From JBAWWY01 sp037144355 (GTDB lineage: Bacteria; Bacillota; Clostridia; Peptostreptococcales; Anaerovoracaceae): DNA of 64,000 bases. The stretch covers positions 1 to 64,000 of the forward strand of contig JBAWWY010000005.1 in NCBI GenBank assembly GCA_037144355.1. The letters are read 5' to 3'. This document shows, one piece after another, positions 18,644 to 27,782 of this stretch; position 1 is the first letter of the stretch; each line of letters opens with the position of its first letter. The notes below the pieces were generated by a model. It worked only from the letters and a program-made list of their open reading frames with translations, was not told the DNA's origin and did not search any database. The translations under genes were made by a program, and so were the position numbers.

Positions 18644-19438
18644 ATGCCTGAATGGCTTATTAGAGATGAAAAATATATACCCGACTCGGATAAGGATACT
18701 TTTATCAATAAAAGCATTCTAGCCATGTTGAATATCATATCTAAGATAAGATCTCAAAACGTCTATAAGAGAGAAAAATTCAAGGTAAATGTCTATTTCA
18801 AGGTTGTATTCGTTTTAATGCTTGTTATTCTCCTATCACTCTCAAGAAGTTTCACATTTGTAATCATCATCAATATATACTTGCTGCTTATCCTTAGCAT
18901 GATGCAAGCAAAAGAAATAGTCATTATCCTCAGACTAAGTGCCATAATGGCAGGGTTTACCTTCATCATCCTTTTGCCATCTGCATTTTGGGGTAGTGGC
19001 TATAGTATTGTAATGATCACTTCAAAAGTTTTCGCAACGATAACTGCTGTTAATATTCTCTCCCATTCAACGAGATGGAGCTCTATTACCAGTGCGCTTA
19101 AGAGGTTTTTTGTGCCTGATATTTTTATTTTAGTGTTGGACATTACCATAAAATATATAGACATGCTGGCGGAATTTTCTCTTAATATGCTATATGCACT
19201 CAAACTTAGATCGGTAGGAAGGAATAAGAGGAAGTACACATCCCTGTCAGGAATAGCGGGGACATTGTTTATCAAGTCAAAAGAAATGTCGGAAGATATG
19301 TATTCAGCAATGGAATGTAGAGGTTTCACAGGGGAATATCTCATATACAAGAGATTCAAATTCTCGTTCGCCGACTTTGTATTTATTTTAATCAACATGT
19401 GCATACTATTTATCTTTATGTATTTAGGAAGGGTTTAA
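18644..19438 (+). CDS. cbiQ: ECF transporter transmembrane component CbiQ
   Basis: Membrane protein of about 264 residues, the T component linking CbiM to the ATPase. It has four to five helices and the coupling motif AMECRGFTGEY near the C-terminus, equivalent to the ARG-type helix of CbiQ proteins. ATG at 18644 is preceded by GGAGAG; an in-frame ATG at 18611, overlapping the end of cbiM, is also possible because GGGACAGGGA precedes it. Last base of the stop is two bases from the cbiO ATG. Confidence 0.88.
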   Translation: MPEWLIRDEKYIPDSDKDTFINKSILAMLNIISKIRSQNVYKREKFKVNVYFKVVFVLMLVILLSLSRSFTFVIIINIYLLLILSMMQAKEIVIILRLSAIMAGFTFIILLPSAFWGSGYSIVMITSKVFATITAVNILSHSTRWSSITSALKRFFVPDIFILVLDITIKYIDMLAEFSLNMLYALKLRSVGRNKRKYTSLSGIAGTLFIKSKEMSEDMYSAMECRGFTGEYLIYKRFKFSFADFVFILINMCILFIFMYLGRV

Positions 19439-19439
19439 A

Positions 19440-20231
19440 ATGATTGATATTAAGGAAGTATCTTACGCATATTCCGGCATTTGCGCCCTAAACAAGGTAA
19501 ACCTCCATATAAACAAGGGAGAAGCTGTTGCCTTGATGGGAGCAAATGGAAGTGGAAAGTCCACCATGCTCAAATTGATAAACGGCATTGTCTCACCTGA
19601 TAAAGGTGTATATAAATTCAACGATGAGGAAATAACCCTTAAAAAACTTCAGGATAATAAATTTGCAAAGTCGTTTCACCAAAAAATCGGATTCATATTT
19701 CAGAATTCCGATACGCAGCTATTCTGTGCTAATGTCTATGAGGAGATTGCTTTTGGTCCTAGGCAGATGGGATTTTCCGAAGAGGAAGTCGATGCAAGAG
19801 TAAATGATTGCCTCAATCTTTTAAATATTCATGACTTCACTGAAAGGCAGCCTTATCATTTAAGTGGTGGGGAAAAAAGAAAAGTTGCAATAGCTTGTGT
19901 TCTTGCCTTGAATCCGGAGGTGCTTGTGCTGGACGAACCTATGAATGGCTTGGATCCAAGAACACAAAGATGGCTTGTGGAGTTCCTTGTTAAACTTAAC
20001 AAAGCGGGTAAAACTTTAATAACTTCAACTCATAATCTTGAGTTGGTACAGGAGATTTCAAAACGAGCCATCTTATTCGACGAGCATCATAACATAGTGG
20101 CAGATATGCCTACGAACAAATTACTAACAGAGATTGAACTTTTAAAGGAAGTCAACCTCGTTGATGAATATTACCACAAACATGACGGGAATCATCATGC
20201 ACATTTTCATTTGCACAATTTTGAACTTTAA
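19440..20231 (+). CDS. cbiO: ECF transporter ATPase CbiO with histidine-rich tail
   Basis: ABC ATPase of 263 residues with Walker A GANGSGKST, Q-loop FQNSDTQLF, signature LSGGEKRK, Walker B VLVLDEP and the switch His in TSTHN. It powers Co/Ni uptake with CbiMQ. The last 20 residues hold seven histidines within 14 positions (HKHDGNHHAHFHLH). That would bind transition metal and could sense or buffer the imported ion. The start is directly after the cbiQ stop, with GGAAGGG as binding site. No terminator was recognised before the next gene. Confidence 0.93.
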   Translation: MIDIKEVSYAYSGICALNKVNLHINKGEAVALMGANGSGKSTMLKLINGIVSPDKGVYKFNDEEITLKKLQDNKFAKSFHQKIGFIFQNSDTQLFCANVYEEIAFGPRQMGFSEEEVDARVNDCLNLLNIHDFTERQPYHLSGGEKRKVAIACVLALNPEVLVLDEPMNGLDPRTQRWLVEFLVKLNKAGKTLITSTHNLELVQEISKRAILFDEHHNIVADMPTNKLLTEIELLKEVNLVDEYYHKHDGNHHAHFHLHNFEL

Positions 20232-20376
20232 CAATAAAAATTATAATCAATGATTTTCCGCAAACGTAACATTTATTATTCTAAATCAATCTAAAATTCT
20301 CACCTTGATTCGAATAGCATATTATTTATTTTTTCCAAAAGAAGTATATAATATATTGTACAAGGAGGTGATTCGA

Positions 20377-21762
20377 ATGCCTATCTTAGGAGCATACATA
20401 GTGCCACACCCACCAGTCATTGTCAGCGAAGTGGGGCAGGGCAAGGAAAAAGAGATTCAAAAGACAATAGATGCTTATGAAGAGGTTGCAAAGCGAATCG
20501 CAAAATCAGACCCCGAGACTATTATAGTAATCACGCCACATGCGATTTTATATTCAGACTATATACATATCTCTCCAGGTGTTGGAAGCAACGGTTCTCT
20601 CAGGAAATTTGGAGCGCCTAGTGTTTCTGTTCAGGCGCCATACGATATAGACCTCGTTTCTGCAATTTCATTTGCGGCATCTGAAGCAGGAATTCCTGCC
20701 GGCACAATGGGTGAAAAAGACAACACCCTTGATCATGGCACCCTCGTGCCGCTTTATTTTATCAACCATCATCTTAAACATTACAACCTGGTAAGGATTG
20801 CCATATCGGGGCTTAGCCGTGAGGAGCATTATAATTTCGGAATTTGCCTAAAGAATGCAGTAGACGAGATTGGAAGAAGCGTTGTCATAGTCGCCAGCGG
20901 TGATTTATCCCACAAGCTTTCAAGTGACGGGCCATATACCTACGCAGAGGAAGGCCCTATTTTTGATAGAGAGATAACAAGAGCCATGGAAGAAGCAGAC
21001 TTCCTGAAATTTCTAAATATTGAAGAGGAACTTTACAATGCTGCAGGAGAATGTGGACTTAATTCCTTCATTATTATGGCGGGAGCATTGGATAAAACTT
21101 CGGTTGAAGCAGACTTGCTATCTTATGAAGGTCCGTTCGGAGTAGGTTATGCAGTTTGTGCATATAAGGTTCTAGGGCAAGACCCTAGCAGGGACTTTGG
21201 GGTTCAATCTAAAACATCTTTAAGTGACCATCTTGTAAAGATTAAGGAAAATGAGGACCCTTATGTCAAACTTGCGAGACAGGCGTTGGAAACGTATGTG
21301 TTGAGTGGGAAAACCATGGAGTTGCCAAAAAATACTCCGACTGAACTTCTTGAAAAAAGGGCAGGAACCTTTGTCACTATTAAAAAAAATGGCAGGCTAC
21401 GTGGATGTATAGGCACTATTGGGCCAACTGAACCCACGATTGCGGAAGAAATAATTAGAAATGCAATCAGCTCTGCGGCTTCGGATTTCCGTTTTCCGCA
21501 AGTAGCAAAGGAAGAATTAGCTCAACTCGTCTATAGCGTTGACGTCCTAAGCACACCAGAACCGGTCCAAAACAGGGGACAACTTGACGTGAAACGTTAT
21601 GGAGTCATTGCCACATCAGGACGAAAGAGGGGCTTGCTGCTTCCCAACTTGGAAAATGTTTCAACTGTAGATGAGCAAATATCAATCGCTTTACAGAAGG
21701 GAAGCATTTCTCCGGATGCCGCATATAACCTGGAACGTTTTGAGGTGGTGAGGCACCATTGA
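20377..21762 (+). CDS. AmmeMemoRadiSam protein: LigB-like (Memo) domain fused to AMMECR1
   Basis: Protein of 461 residues. Residues 1-265 form a class III extradiol dioxygenase-like (LigB/Memo) domain, with VPHPPVIV, ITPHA and a DHGTLVPL stretch. Residues 285-455 are an AMMECR1 domain with the hallmark RLRGCIGT. Human AMMECR1 and MEMO1 are homologues of the two halves. In prokaryotes they co-occur with a dedicated radical-SAM enzyme, as here, but the reaction is not established. ATG at 20377 is supported by AAGGAGGTGATT; upstream codons in the frame are AT-rich noise. The 3' end overlaps the radical-SAM gene by 4 bp, indicating a coupled pair. Confidence 0.9.
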   Translation: MPILGAYIVPHPPVIVSEVGQGKEKEIQKTIDAYEEVAKRIAKSDPETIIVITPHAILYSDYIHISPGVGSNGSLRKFGAPSVSVQAPYDIDLVSAISFAASEAGIPAGTMGEKDNTLDHGTLVPLYFINHHLKHYNLVRIAISGLSREEHYNFGICLKNAVDEIGRSVVIVASGDLSHKLSSDGPYTYAEEGPIFDREITRAMEEADFLKFLNIEEELYNAAGECGLNSFIIMAGALDKTSVEADLLSYEGPFGVGYAVCAYKVLGQDPSRDFGVQSKTSLSDHLVKIKENEDPYVKLARQALETYVLSGKTMELPKNTPTELLEKRAGTFVTIKKNGRLRGCIGTIGPTEPTIAEEIIRNAISSAASDFRFPQVAKEELAQLVYSVDVLSTPEPVQNRGQLDVKRYGVIATSGRKRGLLLPNLENVSTVDEQISIALQKGSISPDAAYNLERFEVVRHH

Positions 21763-22637
21763 AAGAAGCTCATTATTACAAAAATTACAAAACCCAAGAT
21801 GATGAAAATGATATAGTCCAATGTGAATTGTGCCCCCATTTTTGCTTGATACATGAAGGGAAGAGGGGTATTTGTCATGCAAGACTTAATGAAAAAGGTG
21901 TGCTTTATGCAGAAAGCTTTGGACAAATCACATCAATTGCCCTGGACCCAATTGAAAAAAAGCCATTGATGTTGTTCAACCCGGGGCATTTCATATTGTC
22001 GGTTGGCAGTTATGGTTGTAATTTCAAGTGTAGTTTCTGCCAAAATCATAGCATTTCAATGGCAGGGAAGGATGATCAAAGAACAAGCTTTATCTCTCCG
22101 GATGAACTTATTTCAAAGGCAATTGATATGATTCCCAACTGGAATATCGGTGTGGCTTTTACATATAATGAACCATTGATTAGCTACGAATATGTTTCAG
22201 AATGTTCAAAGCTGGCACACCAGAAAAAACTGAAAACTGTGCTGGTTACCAATGGATTTATCAATGAAAAGCCTTTGCTGGAATTGCTGCCATTTATTGA
22301 TGCTATGAATATCGACTTGAAAAGTTTCTCTCCAAGCTTTTACAAAAAGATCGGAGGGCTGATTGAACCGGTAAAGAGAACTATTGAGATCTCAGCAAAA
22401 GCCTGTCATGTGGAAATCACAACCTTAATAATTCCTGGGGAAAATGACAGCCCAGATGAAATGGATGCATTATCCTCTTGGATTGCTTCAATTGATAGTA
22501 ATATTCCACTTCATATCTCCCGTTTTTTCCCAAGATATAAAATGACTGGCAAGCCATCAACTCCCGAAGATACAATTTATCTGCTTTCTGAAATTGCGCG
22601 TAAGCACCTCATCCATGTATATGAAGGGAATTTGTAA
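21759..22637 (+). CDS. amrS: AmmeMemoRadiSam-system radical SAM enzyme (AmrS family)
   Basis: Radical S-adenosylmethionine protein of 292 residues. The cluster motif is YGCNFKCSFCQNH (CxxxCxxC), near residue 90. An N-terminal cysteine group, CELCPHFCLIHEGKRGIC, resembles that of pyruvate-formate-lyase-activase-like members. The FTYNEPLISYEY motif of this subfamily is present. The TTG start overlaps the previous stop (TTGA), behind GAGGTGGTGAGG. It belongs to the group always found with AMMECR1/Memo proteins; substrate and product are unknown. A hairpin terminator follows 15 bp downstream, closing the two-gene operon. Confidence 0.92.
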   Translation: MKEAHYYKNYKTQDDENDIVQCELCPHFCLIHEGKRGICHARLNEKGVLYAESFGQITSIALDPIEKKPLMLFNPGHFILSVGSYGCNFKCSFCQNHSISMAGKDDQRTSFISPDELISKAIDMIPNWNIGVAFTYNEPLISYEYVSECSKLAHQKKLKTVLVTNGFINEKPLLELLPFIDAMNIDLKSFSPSFYKKIGGLIEPVKRTIEISAKACHVEITTLIIPGENDSPDEMDALSSWIASIDSNIPLHISRFFPRYKMTGKPSTPEDTIYLLSEIARKHLIHVYEGNL

Positions 22638-22651
22638 AACTTCAACGAATA

Positions 22652-22697
22652 AAAATCAATATACACAAAAAAACACATGTGGATATTGATTTTTTCT
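22652..22697 (+). terminator. Terminator after the AmmeMemoRadiSam operon
   Basis: AAAATCAATAT (22652-22662) pairs with ATATTGATTTT (22683-22693), followed by T residues. The remaining gap up to 22891 shows nothing else I can support. Confidence 0.75.
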
Positions 22698-22891
22698 TTC
22701 AGATTGATAAAATAAATGTACATAGAAGCCTTGGATATCATCTCGGATTTTGATGATATTCAATTTAGATGCGAATATTGAAGTGAAAGCAATGTAAGCA
22801 AATCTAGCCAGCAAGTTAATATACGTATTAGAGAGAAGAACCTACATTGATAATTGCGCAATCTTCGCTTAAATGAGAGGAATGAGTGGTT

Positions 22892-24979
22892 ATGAGAAAA
22901 AAAATATTATCTTGGTTTGTTGTAGTTCTTTTGGTTTCAACAATGTTTCCAACTCAGGTATTTGGAGGTAGTGTGCTTGTAGCACCTGAAGTTGTAAGCG
23001 CAACAACCAACGAGGCTGGAGATACTATCACCATTACATTTGACAAGGATATGGCAGATCCATCAGCAGACGTGGATAGCTTCATAGTCAATATCAATGG
23101 GTATAGTTCTTGGTCTCCAACTACCCAGGCAGTTGCCGTGACCAGCGCTGCAATAAGCACTGACCCGGCTCAAATTGACTTAACTTTGGGAACACCACTT
23201 AAGAGGGGCGATATTATAACCTTTGACTATGTTCCAGGGAATGTGGCAGCGCTAGATAGTACCACTCTTGCAGCTATTTCGGCAGAACCTGTAACCAATG
23301 CGGTTCCTGTTGTTATAGAATCCAATCTTGTTGGTGACTGGCAGGCGTATGACCATGTTGGCAATTGGGGAGAGAGCCCCTTCACAACTGGCGACGATCC
23401 AAGGGGTAACGCATACAACAGGCATATTGTAATTGATGGAGCAGAAATTACTTTTTATGGATATGGATCGCCAGCTTATAAAGATTTTCTTTACTTCCCA
23501 AGCGATGAAACTGCCGCAAAAGGATTCGACTTCGATCTCGATATAAGCGGAGTTATTTATCACAGCATGGAAGGCGGCGGCTTCATGTTCAATACACAGA
23601 TTATTGATGGATTGTTATCCGGATATTGTGTTTTGATTCGGGATGGCGGATATTATGACGATCAAGATGTATATATCCCCGGGAATATAGCTAAACTATA
23701 TCAAATTGATGGAATAGACGTGGATGATTTCCATGATGGCTTGGCAGGGGATATGGACAATCCCGCATATATTACAGAACTTGACTCTGCAACTTTGACA
23801 GATGGGAATTTACACTCTATCAGACTGGAAACATCTGCAACTACCGTTGATTTATGGGATGGAACAACAAAGCTAATTGACAACTTTTCACTTCCTGAAG
23901 CATACGGAAATGGAATCGGCATGATAGCAAGTTATCGTTCCCATGGATGCAGCCAACTCTCCATATTCAAGTTCAGCAACTTGAATATTAACGGTATCGC
24001 GAATTTGGACGCAGTATTAGCTGGTACTAGGGCAAACTTGACATTTTCTCCACTTGAAGGGGCCACTGGCGTAAGTGTGGAACAATCATTGGACGGAATA
24101 ACTTTTACACCAGCCACGCTATTAACTCCAATAACTGTATCTTCAACGACTGCAACAGTTACTGGTCTCGCCAGCAAAACAACATATTATTTCAGGCTGG
24201 TAATAACTGGAGGGAAATTCGATGGTCTATCCAAGGTAGCAACGGCAGAATTTGCCCCAGGACCTATTGTAGACCTTGAGGCTTCAGGGGGCAACAGCTC
24301 TGCAAATCTTACTTTTTCAGCACCAGAAGGAGCGACAGGCATTGTAGTTAAGCAATCCACGGATGGAGCAATTTATATTGATTCGGAAATAACTGAGACC
24401 TTGACCGAATCATCCACCAGCGCTACGGTTACCGGATTGATCAACGGACAAGAGTATAGCTTCAAGTTGATTGTAACGGGTGGCGCTTATGCTGGACAAT
24501 CAAACATTGCGACAGCAACTCCAAGGGTTAGACATAATGGGGGAAGCGTGGAACCAGTAGTGGAAACACCTCCTGACATGTTGCTTTTCAGTGTTGGGAA
24601 TACGGATTCATTCCTAAAATTAGGAACTGGAAATGAAATCCGCAAGCCAATGGATGTAGCGCCAATCATAACAGGAAATCGTACTTTGCTGCCAATCAGG
24701 TTTGTTATTGAGCCATTGGGAGGTAAAATTTTATGGAGCCAATCAGAAAAGAAGGTAACAATTACTAGGGGTGACATCACAATTGAACTTTGGATTGGTA
24801 ACAATACAGCTAAAGTCAATGGCGTTTCAAAGATAATCGACCCTGACAATTTAAATGTAAAACCGTTATTGATCTATCCCGGACGAACGATGCTGCCACT
24901 AAGGTTTATCTCTGAAACACTGGGATGCAACGTTGAATGGAACCAGGAAACCCAACAAATAACAATTACAAACTGGTAA
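22892..24979 (+). CDS. Secreted multidomain protein with FnIII repeats and a stalk domain
   Basis: About 695 residues. The signal peptide (about 1-25, ends TQVFG) is followed by an Ig-like domain of the SwmB kind (about 28-140; TNEAGDTITITFDKDM). A jelly-roll/lectin-like region (about 150-370) comes next, then two fibronectin-type-III-like repeats (about 372-455 and 460-545). The C-terminal copper-amine-oxidase N-terminal-like (stalk) domain (about 570-695) contains TLLPIRFV and TMLPLRFI. No catalytic motif was recognised; it is probably an adhesion or glycan-binding surface protein. ATG 22892 is used, but GTG 22886, two codons upstream, is closer to GAGAGG. It is transcribed alone, with a strong terminator after it. 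Confidence 0.8.
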   Translation: MRKKILSWFVVVLLVSTMFPTQVFGGSVLVAPEVVSATTNEAGDTITITFDKDMADPSADVDSFIVNINGYSSWSPTTQAVAVTSAAISTDPAQIDLTLGTPLKRGDIITFDYVPGNVAALDSTTLAAISAEPVTNAVPVVIESNLVGDWQAYDHVGNWGESPFTTGDDPRGNAYNRHIVIDGAEITFYGYGSPAYKDFLYFPSDETAAKGFDFDLDISGVIYHSMEGGGFMFNTQIIDGLLSGYCVLIRDGGYYDDQDVYIPGNIAKLYQIDGIDVDDFHDGLAGDMDNPAYITELDSATLTDGNLHSIRLETSATTVDLWDGTTKLIDNFSLPEAYGNGIGMIASYRSHGCSQLSIFKFSNLNINGIANLDAVLAGTRANLTFSPLEGATGVSVEQSLDGITFTPATLLTPITVSSTTATVTGLASKTTYYFRLVITGGKFDGLSKVATAEFAPGPIVDLEASGGNSSANLTFSAPEGATGIVVKQSTDGAIYIDSEITETLTESSTSATVTGLINGQEYSFKLIVTGGAYAGQSNIATATPRVRHNGGSVEPVVETPPDMLLFSVGNTDSFLKLGTGNEIRKPMDVAPIITGNRTLLPIRFVIEPLGGKILWSQSEKKVTITRGDITIELWIGNNTAKVNGVSKIIDPDNLNVKPLLIYPGRTMLPLRFISETLGCNVEWNQETQQITITNW

Positions 24980-25044
24980 GGTTATACTATTAATTAAAAA
25001 TTGTACAATGTAAATAAATAAGAATTTTGAAGCATGAGAAAACT

Positions 25045-25110
25045 AAAATGCTCCCCCAGATTTGGCAGTCATCTAATGAGATCTGCTACCTTGAGGGGAG
25101 CATTTTATAT
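25045..25110 (+). terminator. Strong intrinsic terminator after the stalk-domain protein
   Basis: AAAATGCTCCCC (25045-25056) pairs with GGGGAGCATTTT (25095-25106), a 12-bp stem with a 38-nt loop; the mirrored A/T tracts make it usable from either side. Confidence 0.8.
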
Positions 25111-25251
25111 ATACCCAAATTCATTATAAAAACTATACAACAATAACATATTTATTAATAAAATGTGGCATATTAGTTATGTTTTATAATACTATAATTA
25201 ATTATGGAAATTTTAAAATAATTTATCAAATATTAATTCGGAGGTGTTATT

Positions 25252-27591
25252 TTGAAAAGAAAATTATTAAGCATCTGTCTCACAACAGCTCTCATCATGA
25301 GCAGTATCAGCCCAGCCTTTGCAGGATCGTATACCGTGAAATCCGGGGATGTGCTATGGAAGATTGCATCGCAATATGGGACCACCTGGCAGGAATTGGC
25401 AAAACTTAACAAACTTAATAATCCAAATCTAATTTTCCCAAATCAGATAATAAACACTCCAGAAAAAACCACTCCTATTCCAGTTCCACCGATAAAGGTG
25501 CCGGACGTTTCAAAAGTGGAAAAGTCATATGCTGATTATGTTAAATCTGCAGACGTTAAATACGCTTATAACATCGCAGATCAATTATCCAGCAATCCAG
25601 AATTTTTCAACTCGGATCTTGGCGGCAGAAATTCGGGAAGCGACGCTGAACATAGGGCGGCAGATTTTCTAGCTCAAAAAATGACTGAAATCGGACTAAA
25701 GGATGTATCGAAAGATGCCTTCAATGTTGCCAAATGGCAGTTCAATGGATCAACTTTAACAATAGATGGTGATAAAACAGTAATCAAGCCGTATTCGTAT
25801 GCTTCAGGGGGAACTTCCCCAGAAGGTATCAGCAATGAATTGGTATACGTTGGGCAGGGAACAGCTCCTGATTACGCTAATATAGATGTAAAGGGAAAGA
25901 TAGTTCTTGTTGACATCAATCAGAGGGCAAATTGGTGGGTGACATTGCCTACTTTGGAAGCATCATTAAAAGGTGCATCTGCCATATTGACAGTGCAAAG
26001 AGGTGGATTTGCTGAAATTGCCTCGGACGCATTGAATTCCCAAGACATGTGTGGTCCAGTTACCATACCATCTCTTAGTATAAGCGCCAAGGATGGAGAC
26101 TATCTCATTGCGCTAACTAAAAAAGGTATTGTGAATGTAAATCTTAAGGTTGACAACATAGTAGAGCCAGGAGGAACCAGTTATAATATCGTTGGAGAAA
26201 TTCCAGGGAAGAACCCAAATGAAATGGTCATAGTGGGAGATCATTATGATGCCCATTTCCTTGGATTCCAGGATAATGGCTGTGCAGTAGGATTGACACT
26301 GGCAATTGCCAAAGGAATGATTGATTCAAATTACAAGCCTGAAAGAACAATTGTATTCATACTTCATGGATCAGAAGAATATGGGGCAATAAATTCAGCA
26401 TCCGACTGGTCGATTGGCGCTTGGAACCAAGTTTTCAAAATTCATCCAGAATGGGTTGGAAAGGCATTAACATATATCAACTTCGAACTTCCAGCATATG
26501 AATTTGAAAAAGTAACCAGAACAGATTCGGCTCCGGAACTTCAGACATTTATTACGGACTTTGCAAAAAATAATCCTAATGCGCCCCAGCCTGTAGGAGT
26601 ATTCCCAGGTGGAGTTGTTCCTGGCCTTGACACTTATACATACTCGGATGATTTCTCATATCAGATGGCAGGGATACCTTCTGCAGTAAATGGATTTTTA
26701 TTCAAGTCGGATAATTCCGATGTAAATGATTTCTATTATAAAATTTACCACTCCCAATATGACAATAAAAGCACATACAACGAAGCCGCACTAAAATACA
26801 ATTTGAAATACTATGGATCACTGGCAATGGCCATTGATCAAAGCCCATCTTTAGAGCTTGATTTCACTAAGCAATACGATAGAATGTCCACAACCTTCAA
26901 TGCGGATATTGCAAAAGCCGCTGGAGCAGATGTAATATCATACCAGGCTGCTTTAACAGACTTGAAGACTTCTGCGACTACTTCGCACAATGAAACTATG
27001 GCGCTTAATAAGCTGTATAAGGAAAAACTAGCAGCAGGGGCAACGGAAGAAGTTCTTGCTCCTATCTGGGAGGCTGCTATGAAAGCAAACAAGGTGAACC
27101 TGGAAGCTTTCAAAATGGTTTCGGATAATTTCATAATGACATCAGCAGGTACTTCTCCAATAGTAGGACATGAATATTATCAGAACAATATTTCGTATAT
27201 GGTTGATTCAATCGATTCTCTAAAAAAAGGCGATGTGAATAATGTTGTCGACAATTTACTTTGGCAGGTCAACGGATTGATAAATTACTATGCATACTCC
27301 TTTGACAAAGAGGTAGTTGACCATATGTACGCACAGCTCCACAACAACAAAGGCAATTTATATTGGAGCACTGGAAAAGTAATGCAAGATGCCGATGTGT
27401 ATGACCTTACCTTATCTCTTAACGGTAAATATGGCACTAAAGGTGATTTCTCAGATGAAATTTCCAAATTGCAGGTGCAAGTCGCAAATCAGCAAATACT
27501 GCTTAAGGACATAATAGCCAAGGAAACTATGGCTGCAAAAGCAATAACTGCAAAACTTAAGGAAATCAACCTTTCAGAAGCCCTAAATTAA
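25252..27591 (+). CDS. Secreted LysM-M28 metallopeptidase
   Basis: 779 residues with a TTG start behind GGAGGTGTTATT. A signal peptide (1-25) is followed by one LysM domain (about 26-70; YTVKSGDVLWKIASQYGT), which binds peptidoglycan. A protease-associated insert lies at about 190-310. The M28 Zn-aminopeptidase core (about 310-545) shows GDHYDAH, then the DNGCAVG and HGSEEYG metal-binding segments and a later DDFSYQMAGIP. A helical C-terminal region (about 545-779) has no known fold. Expected role is removal of N-terminal amino acids from peptides at the cell wall, supporting amino-acid fermentation. A terminator follows. Confidence 0.88.
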   Translation: MKRKLLSICLTTALIMSSISPAFAGSYTVKSGDVLWKIASQYGTTWQELAKLNKLNNPNLIFPNQIINTPEKTTPIPVPPIKVPDVSKVEKSYADYVKSADVKYAYNIADQLSSNPEFFNSDLGGRNSGSDAEHRAADFLAQKMTEIGLKDVSKDAFNVAKWQFNGSTLTIDGDKTVIKPYSYASGGTSPEGISNELVYVGQGTAPDYANIDVKGKIVLVDINQRANWWVTLPTLEASLKGASAILTVQRGGFAEIASDALNSQDMCGPVTIPSLSISAKDGDYLIALTKKGIVNVNLKVDNIVEPGGTSYNIVGEIPGKNPNEMVIVGDHYDAHFLGFQDNGCAVGLTLAIAKGMIDSNYKPERTIVFILHGSEEYGAINSASDWSIGAWNQVFKIHPEWVGKALTYINFELPAYEFEKVTRTDSAPELQTFITDFAKNNPNAPQPVGVFPGGVVPGLDTYTYSDDFSYQMAGIPSAVNGFLFKSDNSDVNDFYYKIYHSQYDNKSTYNEAALKYNLKYYGSLAMAIDQSPSLELDFTKQYDRMSTTFNADIAKAAGADVISYQAALTDLKTSATTSHNETMALNKLYKEKLAAGATEEVLAPIWEAAMKANKVNLEAFKMVSDNFIMTSAGTSPIVGHEYYQNNISYMVDSIDSLKKGDVNNVVDNLLWQVNGLINYYAYSFDKEVVDHMYAQLHNNKGNLYWSTGKVMQDADVYDLTLSLNGKYGTKGDFSDEISKLQVQVANQQILLKDIIAKETMAAKAITAKLKEINLSEALN

Positions 27592-27608
27592 AAAAATAAA
27601 ATACTCAA

Positions 27609-27665
27609 GAGGCCTTCTCAAAACCATGTCTAACGACATTATGGAGAGACGGCCTCATTTTTTTT
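27609..27665 (+). terminator. Terminator after the M28 peptidase
   Basis: GAGGCC (27609-27614) pairs with GGCCTC (27651-27656), extended by an inner TCTC/GAGA pairing, followed by ATTTTTTTT. Confidence 0.75.
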
Positions 27666-27782
27666 GCCTTTGGTTTCGTAATTTAGGAAGTAAGTGATAT
27701 AATGAGGAATATGAAAAAGTAAATTGAGAATGAAATAAAGAGAAAAAATGTAAATTTTCAATCTTGAGGGGAGTTGATATAA

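Noticed and set aside
27657..27782. M-box (Mg2+) riboswitch before the P-type ATPase
   Set aside because: Too short after the preceding terminator and no M-box core recognised.
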